Below, piece by piece: positions 32,824 through 40,082 of a stretch of 40,082 nucleotides of DNA (position 1 is the stretch's first letter; each line of letters starts with the position of its first letter). The DNA is from Pseudaminobacter soli (ex Li et al. 2025). GTDB lineage: Bacteria > Pseudomonadota > Alphaproteobacteria > Rhizobiales > Rhizobiaceae. Under the pieces are notes generated by a model. The model was not told the origin of the DNA, searched no databases, and worked only from the letters and a program-made list of their open reading frames with translations. The stretch lies in NCBI RefSeq assembly GCF_003012705.1, contig NZ_PXYL01000029.1, forward strand, positions 1 through 40,082, given 5' to 3'. A program made the translations under genes and the position numbers.

Positions 32824-33753
32824 TCAGGCGAACGGGACCGCCACCGTGCCCTTGGGCAGCTTGGCCTCGTCGTCCGGCTCGACATGGATGGTGACGCGCA
32901 CCGAGGGGATTTCGGCCTTCAGCGCGTCCTCGATGCGGTCGCAGATGACATGGCTGTCGCCCACGCTCATCCCGGCGTCGACCACCAGATGGAACTCGAT
33001 GAAGACGGCGCGGCCGGCAATGCGCGTCTTGAGGTCGTGCACTTCCAGCGCGCCCTTGGAGTTGGACGAGATGATGTCGCGGATGCGCAGCGTCTCCTCG
33101 TGGTCGACTGCGACGTCCATCAAGCCCTGCAGCGAGGCGCCGATGACGTGCCAGCCCTGCCAGAGAATGTTGAGCGCGACGATGACGGCCAGCGCCAGGT
33201 CGAGGAAGTGCCAGCCGGTGACGACCGCCGCAATCAGGCCTATGATGACGCCGACCGAGGTGACGACGTCGGTCATGATGTGCTGGCCGTCGGCGAGCAG
33301 GGCGGGCGAGCGGTGCCGCCGGCCGGTGCGGATCAGAAGCAGCGCCCAGACCGCATTGATGACCGCCGCGCCCCCGTTGATGGCAAGGCCGAGCCAGGGC
33401 TGTTCTATCGGACGCGGCTCCTGCCAGGCGAACCACACCTCGCGCAGGATGAGCAGTGCCGCCAGAACGATGAGCACGCCCTCGAGCACGGCGGAAAAAT
33501 ACTCGGCCTTGTGATGGCCGTAGGGGTGGTCCTGGTCGGCCGGCTTGTGGCTGACGCGGATGGCCCAGAGCGCGGCGGCCGAGGCGATGACGTTGACCAC
33601 CGATTCCAGCGCGTCGGAGTAGAGGGCCACCGAGCCCGTCAGGTGATAGGCGAGGTATTTCAGCCCCATGACGCCGAAAGCGAACACGATCGACCAGGCG
33701 GCCAGTCGCTCGATCCTCTGCTTGGATGTCAGGGTGCGCTTCGCTTCGTTCAT
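32824..33753 (-). CDS. Cation diffusion facilitator transporter (309 aa)
   Basis: Six membrane helices followed by a C-terminal cytoplasmic domain (FIEFHLVVDAGMSVGDSHVI). The metal site in helix 2 is YSDALES and in helix 5 DGQHIMTD (H-x3-D); HPYGHHKAEYFS is the conserved loop. The helix 2 site is D-x3-S rather than D-x3-D as in zinc exporters, so metal choice may differ. It probably exports Zn, Fe or Mn using the proton gradient. I chose the ATG at 33753; an ATG at 33810 is also possible and would add 19 residues. Confidence 0.9.
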   Translation of the reverse strand: MNEAKRTLTSKQRIERLAAWSIVFAFGVMGLKYLAYHLTGSVALYSDALESVVNVIASAAALWAIRVSHKPADQDHPYGHHKAEYFSAVLEGVLIVLAALLILREVWFAWQEPRPIEQPWLGLAINGGAAVINAVWALLLIRTGRRHRSPALLADGQHIMTDVVTSVGVIIGLIAAVVTGWHFLDLALAVIVALNILWQGWHVIGASLQGLMDVAVDHEETLRIRDIISSNSKGALEVHDLKTRIAGRAVFIEFHLVVDAGMSVGDSHVICDRIEDALKAEIPSVRVTIHVEPDDEAKLPKGTVAVPFA

Positions 33754-33852
33754 CAGTCGGCCTACCGCCAAATAAATCGAGGCATGGTTGCCGCCTTTGA
33801 CAGCCACCATGCCTCATTAAGTCAATTGTGGGTGCGGGTCGACCCCGCGTGG

Positions 33853-33960
33853 GTCTAAAGCGCGTCGCGATCTTTCAGATTCGCTCCTTGCGCTTTAGGT
33901 CTTTTGTCTGCGCATGTCGTTGTCGCAAAACCGCTACGCACTTTTGCGCGACTTGCTTCA
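33853..33960. repeat. Dispersed rhizobial palindromic repeat at the trpE(G) stop
   Basis: It contains TAAAGCGC/GCGCTTTA (33855-33862, 33890-33897) and a second imperfect hairpin GCATGTCG...GCAAAA/TTTTGC...CGACTTGC (33912-33956). I recall near-identical copies in many Mesorhizobium intergenic regions. Its right end reaches the stop codon of trpE(G) and may serve as its terminator. Confidence 0.6.
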
Positions 33961-36147
33961 AGCGGCCTTTTCCTTGGCCTTGCGCGGCAGGTGGGCCACC
34001 ACATTCTCGATCATGCGCATGCCGGCATTCTGGCCGAGCGTCATAATCGATTCGGGATGGAACTGCACCGCCGCGATAGGCTCATTCTTGTGCTCGAAGG
34101 CCATGATCACGCCGTCATCCGTCTCCGCGGTAACGACGAAATCCGGCGGAAGGCGGGCCGGATCGGCAAAGATCGAATGGTAGCGGCCGACCGTGACCTC
34201 CGTGGGCAGGCCCGAGAAGATGATGCCGGGTTGCGAGACGCGGATGCGCGAAGGCTTGCCGTGCATCGGCACATGCAGATGCCGCAACTCGCCACCATAG
34301 GCTTCGGCAAGCGCCTGAAGACCGAGGCAGACGCCGAAGATCGGCAGGTCGCGCGAGCGCGCCTTCCTGATCGTGGCGGCGGTGTCGAAATCCTTCGGCA
34401 TGCCGGGTCCGGGCGACAGTACGACGAGGTCGGGTTGCAGGCGGTCGAACAGTTCCTCCGGCACCGGCGCGCGTACCGTCGACACGTCCGCGCCCGTCTG
34501 GCGGAAATAGTTGGCCAGCGTGTGAACGAACGAGTCCTCGTGGTCGACGAGCAGGATTTTCACCCCGTCGCCGACGCGGTCGGACTGGCGTTCGGTGGCG
34601 GCTGCGTTGCCGGCCTTGGCGTCGCGGATGGCGGAGAGCATGGCGGATGCTTTCAGTTCGGTTTCGGCTTCTTCTTCTTCCGGGATGGAATCGAACAGCA
34701 GTGTAGCACCGGCGCGCACCTCGGCGATCCCGTCCTTTATGCGTATCGTGCGCAAGGTAAGGCCCGTGTTGAGGTCGCCGTTGAAGTGCACCATGCCGAT
34801 GGCCCCGCCATACCAGGCGCGCGGGCTCTTTTCATTCTTTTCGATGAAGCGCATGGCCCAGAGTTTCGGCGCCCCGGTGACGGTGACGGCCCAGGCGTGG
34901 CTGAGGAAGGCGTCGAAGGCGTCCATGCCCTCGCGCAGGCGGCCTTCGATGTGGTCGACGGTGTGGATGAGCCGCGAATACATCTCGATCTGGCGCCGGC
35001 CGATGACGCGCACCGAGCCCGGCTCGCAGACGCGGGACTTGTCGTTGCGGTCGACGTCGGAGCACATGGTTAGCTCGGACTCGTCCTTCTTGGAGTTGAG
35101 CAGCTTTATGATCTGCTCGGCATCGGCGATGGCGTCGTCGCCGCGCTTGATGGTGCCCGAGATGGGGCAGGTCTCGACACGGCGGCCAACGACGCGCACG
35201 AACATTTCGGGCGAGGCGCCGACCAGATATTCACCTTCGCCGAGATTGATGAAGAACGAATAGGGGGAGGGATTTATCCGCTTCAGCCGGCGCGAGATTT
35301 CCGACGGCGCTGTCTCGCAGCGCTCATAGAACATCTGGCCGGGCACGACTTCGAACAGGTCGCCGCGCTCGAAGCTTTCCTTCGCCTTCTCGACGATCTT
35401 TGAATATTCGCCAGGCTCGTGGTCGCCGCGCGGCGGGATGCGGTCGGACGGCCGGAAGGGCTCGATGTCGCCGTAGCGCGGCAGGCCTTCGGTAGAAAAA
35501 CCTTCGCCGGAGTAGTCGTAGCGGTCGTGCCAGGCTTTGGCGGCGTGGTGGTCGACCACCAGGATTTCGTCGGGCAGGTAGAGCACCAGGTCGCGCTGGC
35601 TCTCGGCCCGCTTCAGCGTGTGCTCGACGGGGTCGAACTGAAAGGCGAGGTCGTAGCCGAAAGCGCCGTAGAGACCGAGATTGCTGTCATGCTCGCTGCG
35701 GAACAGGGCGGTGATGGCACGCAGCACGGTGAAGACGGAAGGCGCGCGCGAGCGCTCTTCCTCGGTGAAGACACGGCCGGGCTTGGCCACTTCGAGCGTA
35801 ATCAGCCGCTTGGTCTCGCCGGTGATCTCGACCTCCGGCAGCGCCTTGACCGCCGGGGCAATCACCAAAAGCAGCGCCTCGCCGCGCGCGTTCAGCGCCT
35901 CGATGCGCATGGCGCGGCCGCGCGCGCTGATGGCAACCGGCGGGTCGATGATGGCGGTGTCCCAACGGGTGTAGCGGCCGGGATATTCGTAGTTGGAGGA
36001 GAAGACCGCACCGCGCCGCGTGTTCAGCCCGTCAATATAGGCTTCAATCGCATCGCCGTAGGTTGCGTCATGACGTTGGCGGGTGACGGCTATGCCACCC
36101 GCGGTGACGTAGCGTTCCGAACCATCTTCCAGGGTTTCGACCGACAT
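33958..36147 (-). CDS. trpE(G): Anthranilate synthase, fused TrpE and TrpG
   Basis: A 729-aa fusion typical of Rhizobiales. The TrpE part (to about residue 520) carries the chorismate-binding blocks ([40 protein letters not shown]). The TrpG glutaminase part has Cys607 in FGVCLGLQ, His697 and Glu699 in FHPESI. It makes anthranilate, the first step to tryptophan. The ATG follows GGAAGGAAAC. A Trp-codon leader and attenuator lie directly upstream. The stop is within a dispersed palindromic repeat. Confidence 0.97.
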   Translation of the reverse strand: MSVETLEDGSERYVTAGGIAVTRQRHDATYGDAIEAYIDGLNTRRGAVFSSNYEYPGRYTRWDTAIIDPPVAISARGRAMRIEALNARGEALLLVIAPAVKALPEVEITGETKRLITLEVAKPGRVFTEEERSRAPSVFTVLRAITALFRSEHDSNLGLYGAFGYDLAFQFDPVEHTLKRAESQRDLVLYLPDEILVVDHHAAKAWHDRYDYSGEGFSTEGLPRYGDIEPFRPSDRIPPRGDHEPGEYSKIVEKAKESFERGDLFEVVPGQMFYERCETAPSEISRRLKRINPSPYSFFINLGEGEYLVGASPEMFVRVVGRRVETCPISGTIKRGDDAIADAEQIIKLLNSKKDESELTMCSDVDRNDKSRVCEPGSVRVIGRRQIEMYSRLIHTVDHIEGRLREGMDAFDAFLSHAWAVTVTGAPKLWAMRFIEKNEKSPRAWYGGAIGMVHFNGDLNTGLTLRTIRIKDGIAEVRAGATLLFDSIPEEEEAETELKASAMLSAIRDAKAGNAAATERQSDRVGDGVKILLVDHEDSFVHTLANYFRQTGADVSTVRAPVPEELFDRLQPDLVVLSPGPGMPKDFDTAATIRKARSRDLPIFGVCLGLQALAEAYGGELRHLHVPMHGKPSRIRVSQPGIIFSGLPTEVTVGRYHSIFADPARLPPDFVVTAETDDGVIMAFEHKNEPIAAVQFHPESIMTLGQNAGMRMIENVVAHLPRKAKEKAA

Positions 36148-36191
36148 TCCCGTTTCCTTCCCATTTATCGGCAGGCGGACCCGGAAAGCCC

Positions 36192-36266
36192 TATAAAAAA
36201 CGAAAGGCCGCCCGGACTTCTCCTGCGGCCACCAAGTTTTTCACGCGCACGCGCTCACGAGGCCGC
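36192..36266 (-). promoter_or_regulatory. trp attenuator: competing hairpins
   Basis: On the minus strand region 2 has GCGGCC (36266-36261, right after the leader stop), region 3 GGCCGC (36230-36225) and region 4 GCGGCC (36211-36206), followed by TTTCGTTTTTTAT. Regions 2 and 4 are identical and compete for region 3. The 3:4 pair is the terminator, the 2:3 pair the antiterminator. Confidence 0.85.
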
Positions 36267-36268
36267 TT

Positions 36269-36313
36269 TTAGCAGGCCCACCACCACAGCGTCGTGTGCG
36301 AAATCGTCGTCAT
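36269..36313 (-). CDS. trpL: trpE(G) leader peptide
   Basis: A 14-aa frame, MTTISHTTLWWWAC, with three consecutive Trp codons, ended by TAA just before attenuator region 2. Its ATG lies seven bases after a good -10 element, so the transcript probably starts at the A of this ATG. I recall that this is so for Sinorhizobium meliloti trpE(G). A ribosome stalled at the Trp codons would favour the antiterminator. Confidence 0.88.
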   Translation of the reverse strand: MTTISHTTLWWWAC

Positions 36314-36320
36314 GGCATTT

Positions 36321-36349
36321 TACATAGCGGCGAACCGGCGGGTCGGCAA
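36321..36349 (-). promoter_or_regulatory. trpL-trpE(G) promoter
   Basis: -35 TTGCCG (36349-36344), 17-bp spacer, -10 TATGTA (36326-36321). Confidence 0.65.
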
Positions 36350-36364
36350 GAGGATTCCACGCGC

Positions 36365-37552
36365 TCAGGTGGTGCTGCGCAGCGGATCGGCATAGCCGAG
36401 CGCAGCACTGCTCCGGTCGAGCCGGGCCGAGACGAGCGCCACGCCAAGCGCGATCACCGCCGTGGCCGTGCCGACCAGCGGCAGGTACTGGTAGGAAACG
36501 CCGAACGAGATCGCCAGGCCGCCGAACCAGGCGCCGGCGGCATTGCCCATGTTGAAGGCGCCCTGGTTGAGGGTCGAGGCAAGGTTGGGCGCCTCCGATG
36601 CCGTCTCGACCACGCGCATCTGCATGGGCGGCACGATGACGAAGGTGAGCACGCCCCAGAGGAAAATGGTGGCGATCATCGCCGCCGGGATGTCGGCGAT
36701 CTTGACCATGACCATAAACATCAGCGCCAAAAGGGTCAGCGTGCCGAGCACGGTGGGCATCAGCTTCCAGTCGGCCAACTTGCCGCCGATGATGTTGCCG
36801 ACGGTCATGCCGGCGCCGAACAAGAGAAGCACCCAGGTGACGGCAGCGATGGAAATGCCGGTGACGTCGGTGAGGATCGGCTTGATATAGGTGAAGACAG
36901 CAAAGAGGCTGGCCGACGCCAGCGCCGAGATGATCATGGCGAGCCACACCTGCAGCTTGCCCAGCACCTTCACCTCGCTGGCGATGCCGCCAGCGCTGGG
37001 CGGGGCGACGCCCGAAGGAACCAGCCAGGCGATGGCCGCGACCGAAAGGAGGCCAATGCCCACCACCGCATAGAAGGTGGAGCGCCAGCCGAAGGCCTCG
37101 CCGAGCGCGGTGCCGCCCGGCACGCCGAGGATGTTGGCCAGCGTCAGGCCCGCGAACATCAGGGCAATGGCGCTGGCGCGCTTGTTGACCGGCACCAGGC
37201 TTGCCGCCACCACCGAGCCGATGCCGAAGAAGGCGCCGTGGCCCAGGGCGGTGACGACGCGCGCGGCCATCAGCAGCCAGTAGTTCGGCGCGATCGCGCA
37301 GAGAAGGTTGCCCACCACGAAGAGCGAGGCCAGCCCGATGAGGACCGATTTGCGCGACAGATGCGCGGTGCCGATGGCGATCACCGGGGCGCCGAAGACG
37401 ACGCCCAGCGCATAGCCGGTGACGAGCAAGCCTGCGGCAGGAATGGAAACGCCGAGATCCGCCGCCATTTCCGGCAGCAGGCCCATGATCACGAATTCGG
37501 TGGTGCCGATGCAGAAGGATGCCACGGCAAGAGCGAGAATGGGCAAGGGCAT
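36365..37552 (-). CDS. MFS efflux transporter (DHA1 family, 395 aa)
   Basis: Twelve membrane helices. The first, with LALAVASFCIGTTEFVIMGL, and the motif around GTAHLSRKSVLIG after helix 2 are typical of the AraJ/NepI-like sugar or purine-nucleoside exporters; GGTALGEAFGWRSTFYAVVG is the exporter motif C region. The substrate is unknown. It starts with ATG at 37552. No regulator gene is beside it. It is transcribed in the same direction as trpE(G), but the trp promoter lies between them, so they are separate. Confidence 0.9.
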   Translation of the reverse strand: MPLPILALAVASFCIGTTEFVIMGLLPEMAADLGVSIPAAGLLVTGYALGVVFGAPVIAIGTAHLSRKSVLIGLASLFVVGNLLCAIAPNYWLLMAARVVTALGHGAFFGIGSVVAASLVPVNKRASAIALMFAGLTLANILGVPGGTALGEAFGWRSTFYAVVGIGLLSVAAIAWLVPSGVAPPSAGGIASEVKVLGKLQVWLAMIISALASASLFAVFTYIKPILTDVTGISIAAVTWVLLLFGAGMTVGNIIGGKLADWKLMPTVLGTLTLLALMFMVMVKIADIPAAMIATIFLWGVLTFVIVPPMQMRVVETASEAPNLASTLNQGAFNMGNAAGAWFGGLAISFGVSYQYLPLVGTATAVIALGVALVSARLDRSSAALGYADPLRSTT

Positions 37553-37676
37553 TGATTATCCGGCAAATAAAACGATTGAAATGCGATTCTCGAGCAATCC
37601 GCGGATGCGGACAAGTGCCTATGCCGCAATGCAGCAATGCATTTCAAGAGGGATCGGCCGGGCCCGGAAAATGGAC

Positions 37677-37706
37677 GGCAAGGCGCCGCGTGAACGGCGC
37701 CTTGCC
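37677..37706 (-). terminator. Terminator of the SH3-protein gene
   Basis: Perfect 12-bp stem GGCAAGGCGCCG/CGGCGCCTTGCC with a 6-base loop, followed on the minus strand by GTCCATTTTC. Confidence 0.7.
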
Positions 37707-37719
37707 CATTTGAAACGGA

Positions 37720-39498
37720 TCAGTCCTGCTTGAGGAAGCGCTTGAAGACGTAGCCTTCCTTGCCGTTGTAGGAGATCTTGCACCAGCCCTTGCAGCTGAT
37801 GACCTCGACTGAGGCCTTGGCGGGAAGCACGGTCACCACGTCTGAGTTGTTATCCTCGCTGGCGCGCATCTTCACGCCCATCGTGGTGACGGCGCTGCCG
37901 GCGGTCGGCGTCGGGGTCGGGGCCGCCTTGGCGGGCTTGGGCTTCGCCGGCTTGGCGTGCGCGATGCCGGCGGTCGTCGAGGAATCCGGCTTGGCGGCTC
38001 GCGGCTCGGGCTGGTCGGCAGCGGCACCCGCCTGGTCCGAAGACGGGTCGGCCGCAGCCTGGTCCGGCTGCGAGGGCGAGGCATCGGCGGTTGCCGCCGC
38101 ACCCGTCCAGCGAGAATCATTGCTCTCAAGCAGATTTGTCGCCGGGGCCGGGGGAGGCGGCGATGCCTCCTGCGGCATCATCGACGTGCCGGCACTCGAC
38201 GGAGCGGACGACGGTGCGTCGGCGGCTGCCTGGACCGGCGGGGCCGCATTTTCCGACGTTGAAGGCGTTGCGGGCTCATCCGCCTGAGGCGCGGCTGCCG
38301 TGGGCTGCTCGGCCTGGGGTGCCGGGGCGGCGGCTTGCGCCTGCGGTGCCTCCGCAACCTGCTGCGTTTCAGGTGCGGCTTCGGCGGCCGGCGCGGCAGG
38401 TTCGGCCGTGGCGACCGCGGCCGAATCCTCACGCTGCGGGTCGGACATCATGGTCATGCCGATGCCGACCAGGATCGCGATGCCGGCGACGCTCGCCGCG
38501 CCGATCGCCCAGCGGCGCGGGGTGATGTTGCCGAGCCAGGCGGTCCTGTCGGTGATCACGCGCGTGGCCTTCACCGCCGTCTCCGTGGCCCCCAGCGCCC
38601 TGTCGAGGAAGGACGGAGGCGTGAGCTTCGGTTTATCGGGAGCTGGCTCGATGTGGGAGGAATCCCAGTCGTAGCGGTGCGGGGCGGCGGCATCGTCGGC
38701 CGCGAGATCCTGAGGAGGCGTCTGTGGCTGGCTGCGCGGAAGCTCAGTACGGGGCGCCTGCGGCAGGTTATGGGCCAGCTGCGCAGCCGGGGTCGCTGCG
38801 GGACGAGGCGGAATCGGCGCCTGCGTGCCGGGAGCCGCCGCGGCGGGGCGCTGCGGGAGATGTGCCTGCGGACGCGGAGCGTCAGCACGCGGGGCCTGCG
38901 GCTGCGGGCGAGCCGCGTCTGCACGAGGCGCCTGCGGCTGGGCAGATGGCTGCCGAAGCTGCGGCGCTGCTACGGCCGGGGATGCGCTAATGGGGCGCTG
39001 CGGGAAAGGCGGCTGCGGGCGAGCGGCGTCTGCACGCGGCGCCTGCGGCTGCGGGGATGGCTGCCGGAGCTGCGGCGCCGGCGCCGCCGGGGATGCGCCG
39101 ATGGGGCGCTGCGGGAAGGGCGGCAGGGGGCGCGGCGCTTCTGCGCGAGGCGCCTGCTGTTCGGGACGCGTGCTTTCGGCACGCAGGGCCTGCGGCTGCG
39201 CCGAAAGCGTCTGCATGACCACGGAAGTCATCGCGGGACGCGGCGACAGAGGCTGGTATGATTGCTGCTGTGCGGCCGGGGCGACCGGCGGCGTGCTCTG
39301 GTTGGCGGGCGATGGGAGCGGGCGGCTGAGCGCGGCCGCAAGCGGGCGCTGCTCGGCCTGCCCGGTCGGTGCCGCTTCGGGCGTCGGCTGGCTGGTCGAA
39401 TTCGAGACGCTCAGCCAGAGCTCTTCCTCGAGCGAGCCTGCGTCATTGGGGGCATCAGCGAGTCTGGTAGCTTTCAAAGGGGTGTACTCCACGCACAA
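37720..39498 (-). CDS. Pro/Ala-rich membrane protein with C-terminal bacterial SH3 domain (592 aa)
   Basis: Residues 1-270 are low-complexity Pro/Ala/Gln/Arg with two 37-residue tandem repeats. A membrane helix is at about 328-350 (RRWAIGAASVAGIAILVGIG). A second Ala/Pro/Glu-rich linker follows. The last 60 residues form an SH3b domain (MGVKMRASEDNNSDVVTVLP, CKGWCKISYNGKEGYVFKRF), which would lie in the periplasm and could touch peptidoglycan. The start is TTG at 39498, or GTG at 39492; neither has a clear ribosome site. Envelope anchoring is likely, exact role unknown. Confidence 0.8.
   Translation of the reverse strand: MCVEYTPLKATRLADAPNDAGSLEEELWLSVSNSTSQPTPEAAPTGQAEQRPLAAALSRPLPSPANQSTPPVAPAAQQQSYQPLSPRPAMTSVVMQTLSAQPQALRAESTRPEQQAPRAEAPRPLPPFPQRPIGASPAAPAPQLRQPSPQPQAPRADAARPQPPFPQRPISASPAVAAPQLRQPSAQPQAPRADAARPQPQAPRADAPRPQAHLPQRPAAAAPGTQAPIPPRPAATPAAQLAHNLPQAPRTELPRSQPQTPPQDLAADDAAAPHRYDWDSSHIEPAPDKPKLTPPSFLDRALGATETAVKATRVITDRTAWLGNITPRRWAIGAASVAGIAILVGIGMTMMSDPQREDSAAVATAEPAAPAAEAAPETQQVAEAPQAQAAAPAPQAEQPTAAAPQADEPATPSTSENAAPPVQAAADAPSSAPSSAGTSMMPQEASPPPPAPATNLLESNDSRWTGAAATADASPSQPDQAAADPSSDQAGAAADQPEPRAAKPDSSTTAGIAHAKPAKPKPAKAAPTPTPTAGSAVTTMGVKMRASEDNNSDVVTVLPAKASVEVISCKGWCKISYNGKEGYVFKRFLKQD
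38911..39132 (-). repeat. 111-bp tandem coding repeat in the SH3-protein gene
   Basis: Two 37-codon units (residues 123-159 and 160-196), each running from RPxPPFPQRPI through APQLRQPS to QAPRADAA, followed by partial copies. Repeat number may vary between strains. Confidence 0.8.
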
Positions 39499-39754
39499 AA
39501 CTTGCCTGGAACAACCGACGCGTACCTAATCGTATTCGCTAGAAATTCCATGCTGCGAAACAAGGTGCGCTTGCTATTCGGCAAGTTCCCCCGCACCCAC
39601 GTGGCCTGCACCTTCATCGGCAATTGTGGCCTTACTACGCCCGCCTTCCGGCGATCATTGGGAATTACGCCGGCCAAGAGCCGCTTGCCGGCATATTGGA
39701 ACGATTTTGCGCACCCTCGGCGCGTCAGCTTTGCAAGGCCGACGCACCGCCATG
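39499..39754. other. Intergenic region upstream of the SH3-protein gene
   Basis: The 336-bp gap 39499-39834 has no convincing gene. Its left part is A/T-richer and must hold the promoter of the SH3 gene; its right end is the fhs terminator. Confidence 0.5.
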
Positions 39755-39790
39755 CAAAAAGAAACGCCGCGCGGAGGTGTCCGCGCGGCG
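39755..39790 (-). terminator. Terminator of fhs
   Basis: On the minus strand GCCGCGCGGA/TCCGCGCGGC hairpin followed by GTTTCTTTTTG, 45 bp after the fhs stop. Confidence 0.85.
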
Positions 39791-39834
39791 CTGATGGTGT
39801 TGGTGGCGGCGGGCCGCGGCCCGCGGCGCCCGGC

Positions 39835-40082
39835 TTAGAACAGGCCCTCGATCTGGCCGTGCTCGTTGAGGAAGATCTTCTCCGACGACGGCACCTTGGG
39901 CAGGCCGGGCATGGTCATGATCTCGCCGCAGATGGCGACGACGAAGCCGGCGCCGGCCGACAGCCGGACCTCGCGCACCGGCACCGTGTGGCCGACAGGC
40001 GCACCGCGCAGATTGGGGTCGGTCGAGAACGAGTACTGGGTCTTGGCCATGCACACCGGCAGGTGGCCGTAGCCCTGCGCCT
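39835..40082 (-). CDS. fhs: Formate-tetrahydrofolate ligase, C-terminal end (partial)
   Basis: The last 82 or so residues are in the window; the gene runs off the right edge. The sequence [37 protein letters not shown] and GLPKVP is the conserved end of FTHFS, which joins formate to tetrahydrofolate using ATP (one-carbon metabolism). The conserved TAA end is followed by a strong terminator. No sign of damage is seen in the visible part. Confidence 0.95.
   Translation of the reverse strand, partial: AQGYGHLPVCMAKTQYSFSTDPNLRGAPVGHTVPVREVRLSAGAGFVVAICGEIMTMPGLPKVPSSEKIFLNEHGQIEGLF

Noticed and set aside
31691-33817. 708-codon minus-strand frame opposite the secreted-protein and CDF genes
   Set aside because: Arg/His-rich shadow of real genes, typical of GC-rich DNA; no domain.
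36255-37637. 460-codon minus-strand frame over the MFS gene
   Set aside because: Arg/His-rich shadow in another frame; it also runs through the trp leader.

Overview
The window looks like a chromosomal segment of a GC-rich alphaproteobacterium of the order Rhizobiales, most like Mesorhizobium or a close Phyllobacteriaceae relative. The main reasons are the compact ctrA / sciP / fliJ / chpT / eipA cell-cycle cluster, the fused trpE(G) gene with a Trp-codon leader, RIME-like intergenic palindromes and a NolR-like ArsR regulator. This placement comes from gene content and motifs only; no database search was made.

Layout. (1) 1-6850 is an accessory block. It holds a two-gene unit with a Myb-like DNA-binding protein, an Abi_2/HEPN abortive-infection protein beside two tandem terminator-ended units, several small unknown genes, an SRAP (HMCES/YedK-like) gene, an XRE repressor, and a divergent four-gene operon. 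That operon is chained by ATGA overlaps and starts and ends with Tat-signal proteins. Two 17-bp palindromes between the XRE gene and the operon are the likely operators. The block stops at the 3' end of a CAU-anticodon tRNA, a typical integration site, so it may be an integrated element or a remnant of one. (2) 7170-9377 is core: a Gfo/Idh/MocA oxidoreductase and mnmA. (3) 9582-14121 is the cell-cycle cluster: sciP, fliJ, ctrA, a single-domain response regulator, chpT and eipA. CtrA-like boxes and a dense group of GANTC (CcrM) sites lie in its intergenic regions. (4) 14292-26252 is ordinary core metabolism and regulation: a coiled-coil membrane protein, a SpoU methyltransferase, an ArsR regulator, HugZ-like, an alpha-methylacyl-CoA racemase with a type-10 SDR, GNAT, glutathionyl-hydroquinone reductase, Nudix, a metallophosphoesterase, a hydrolase and a winged-helix/TPR membrane protein. 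(5) 26395-29236 has leuA with a Leu-codon leader and attenuator, then an 870-bp gene-poor stretch of nested palindromes. (6) 29237-40082 has an ICMT-like methyltransferase, an AbrB-family permease, a DsrE-like exported protein, a secreted protein with a duplicated domain, a CDF transporter, trpE(G) with a complete trp attenuator, an MFS exporter, an SH3 membrane protein with a Pro/Ala-rich repeat region, and the 3' end of fhs.

How the parts work together. CtrA, its inhibitor SciP, its phosphotransferase ChpT and a likely target (EipA) are encoded within 5 kb, next to a second CheY-like receiver that ChpT could also phosphorylate. The trp and leu pathway genes each carry ribosome-mediated attenuators, and both leader peptides appear to start at or very near the transcription start. 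The best candidate for an undescribed system is the XRE-controlled quartet with Tat proteins at 4880-6705, together with the SRAP gene and small genes on its other side.
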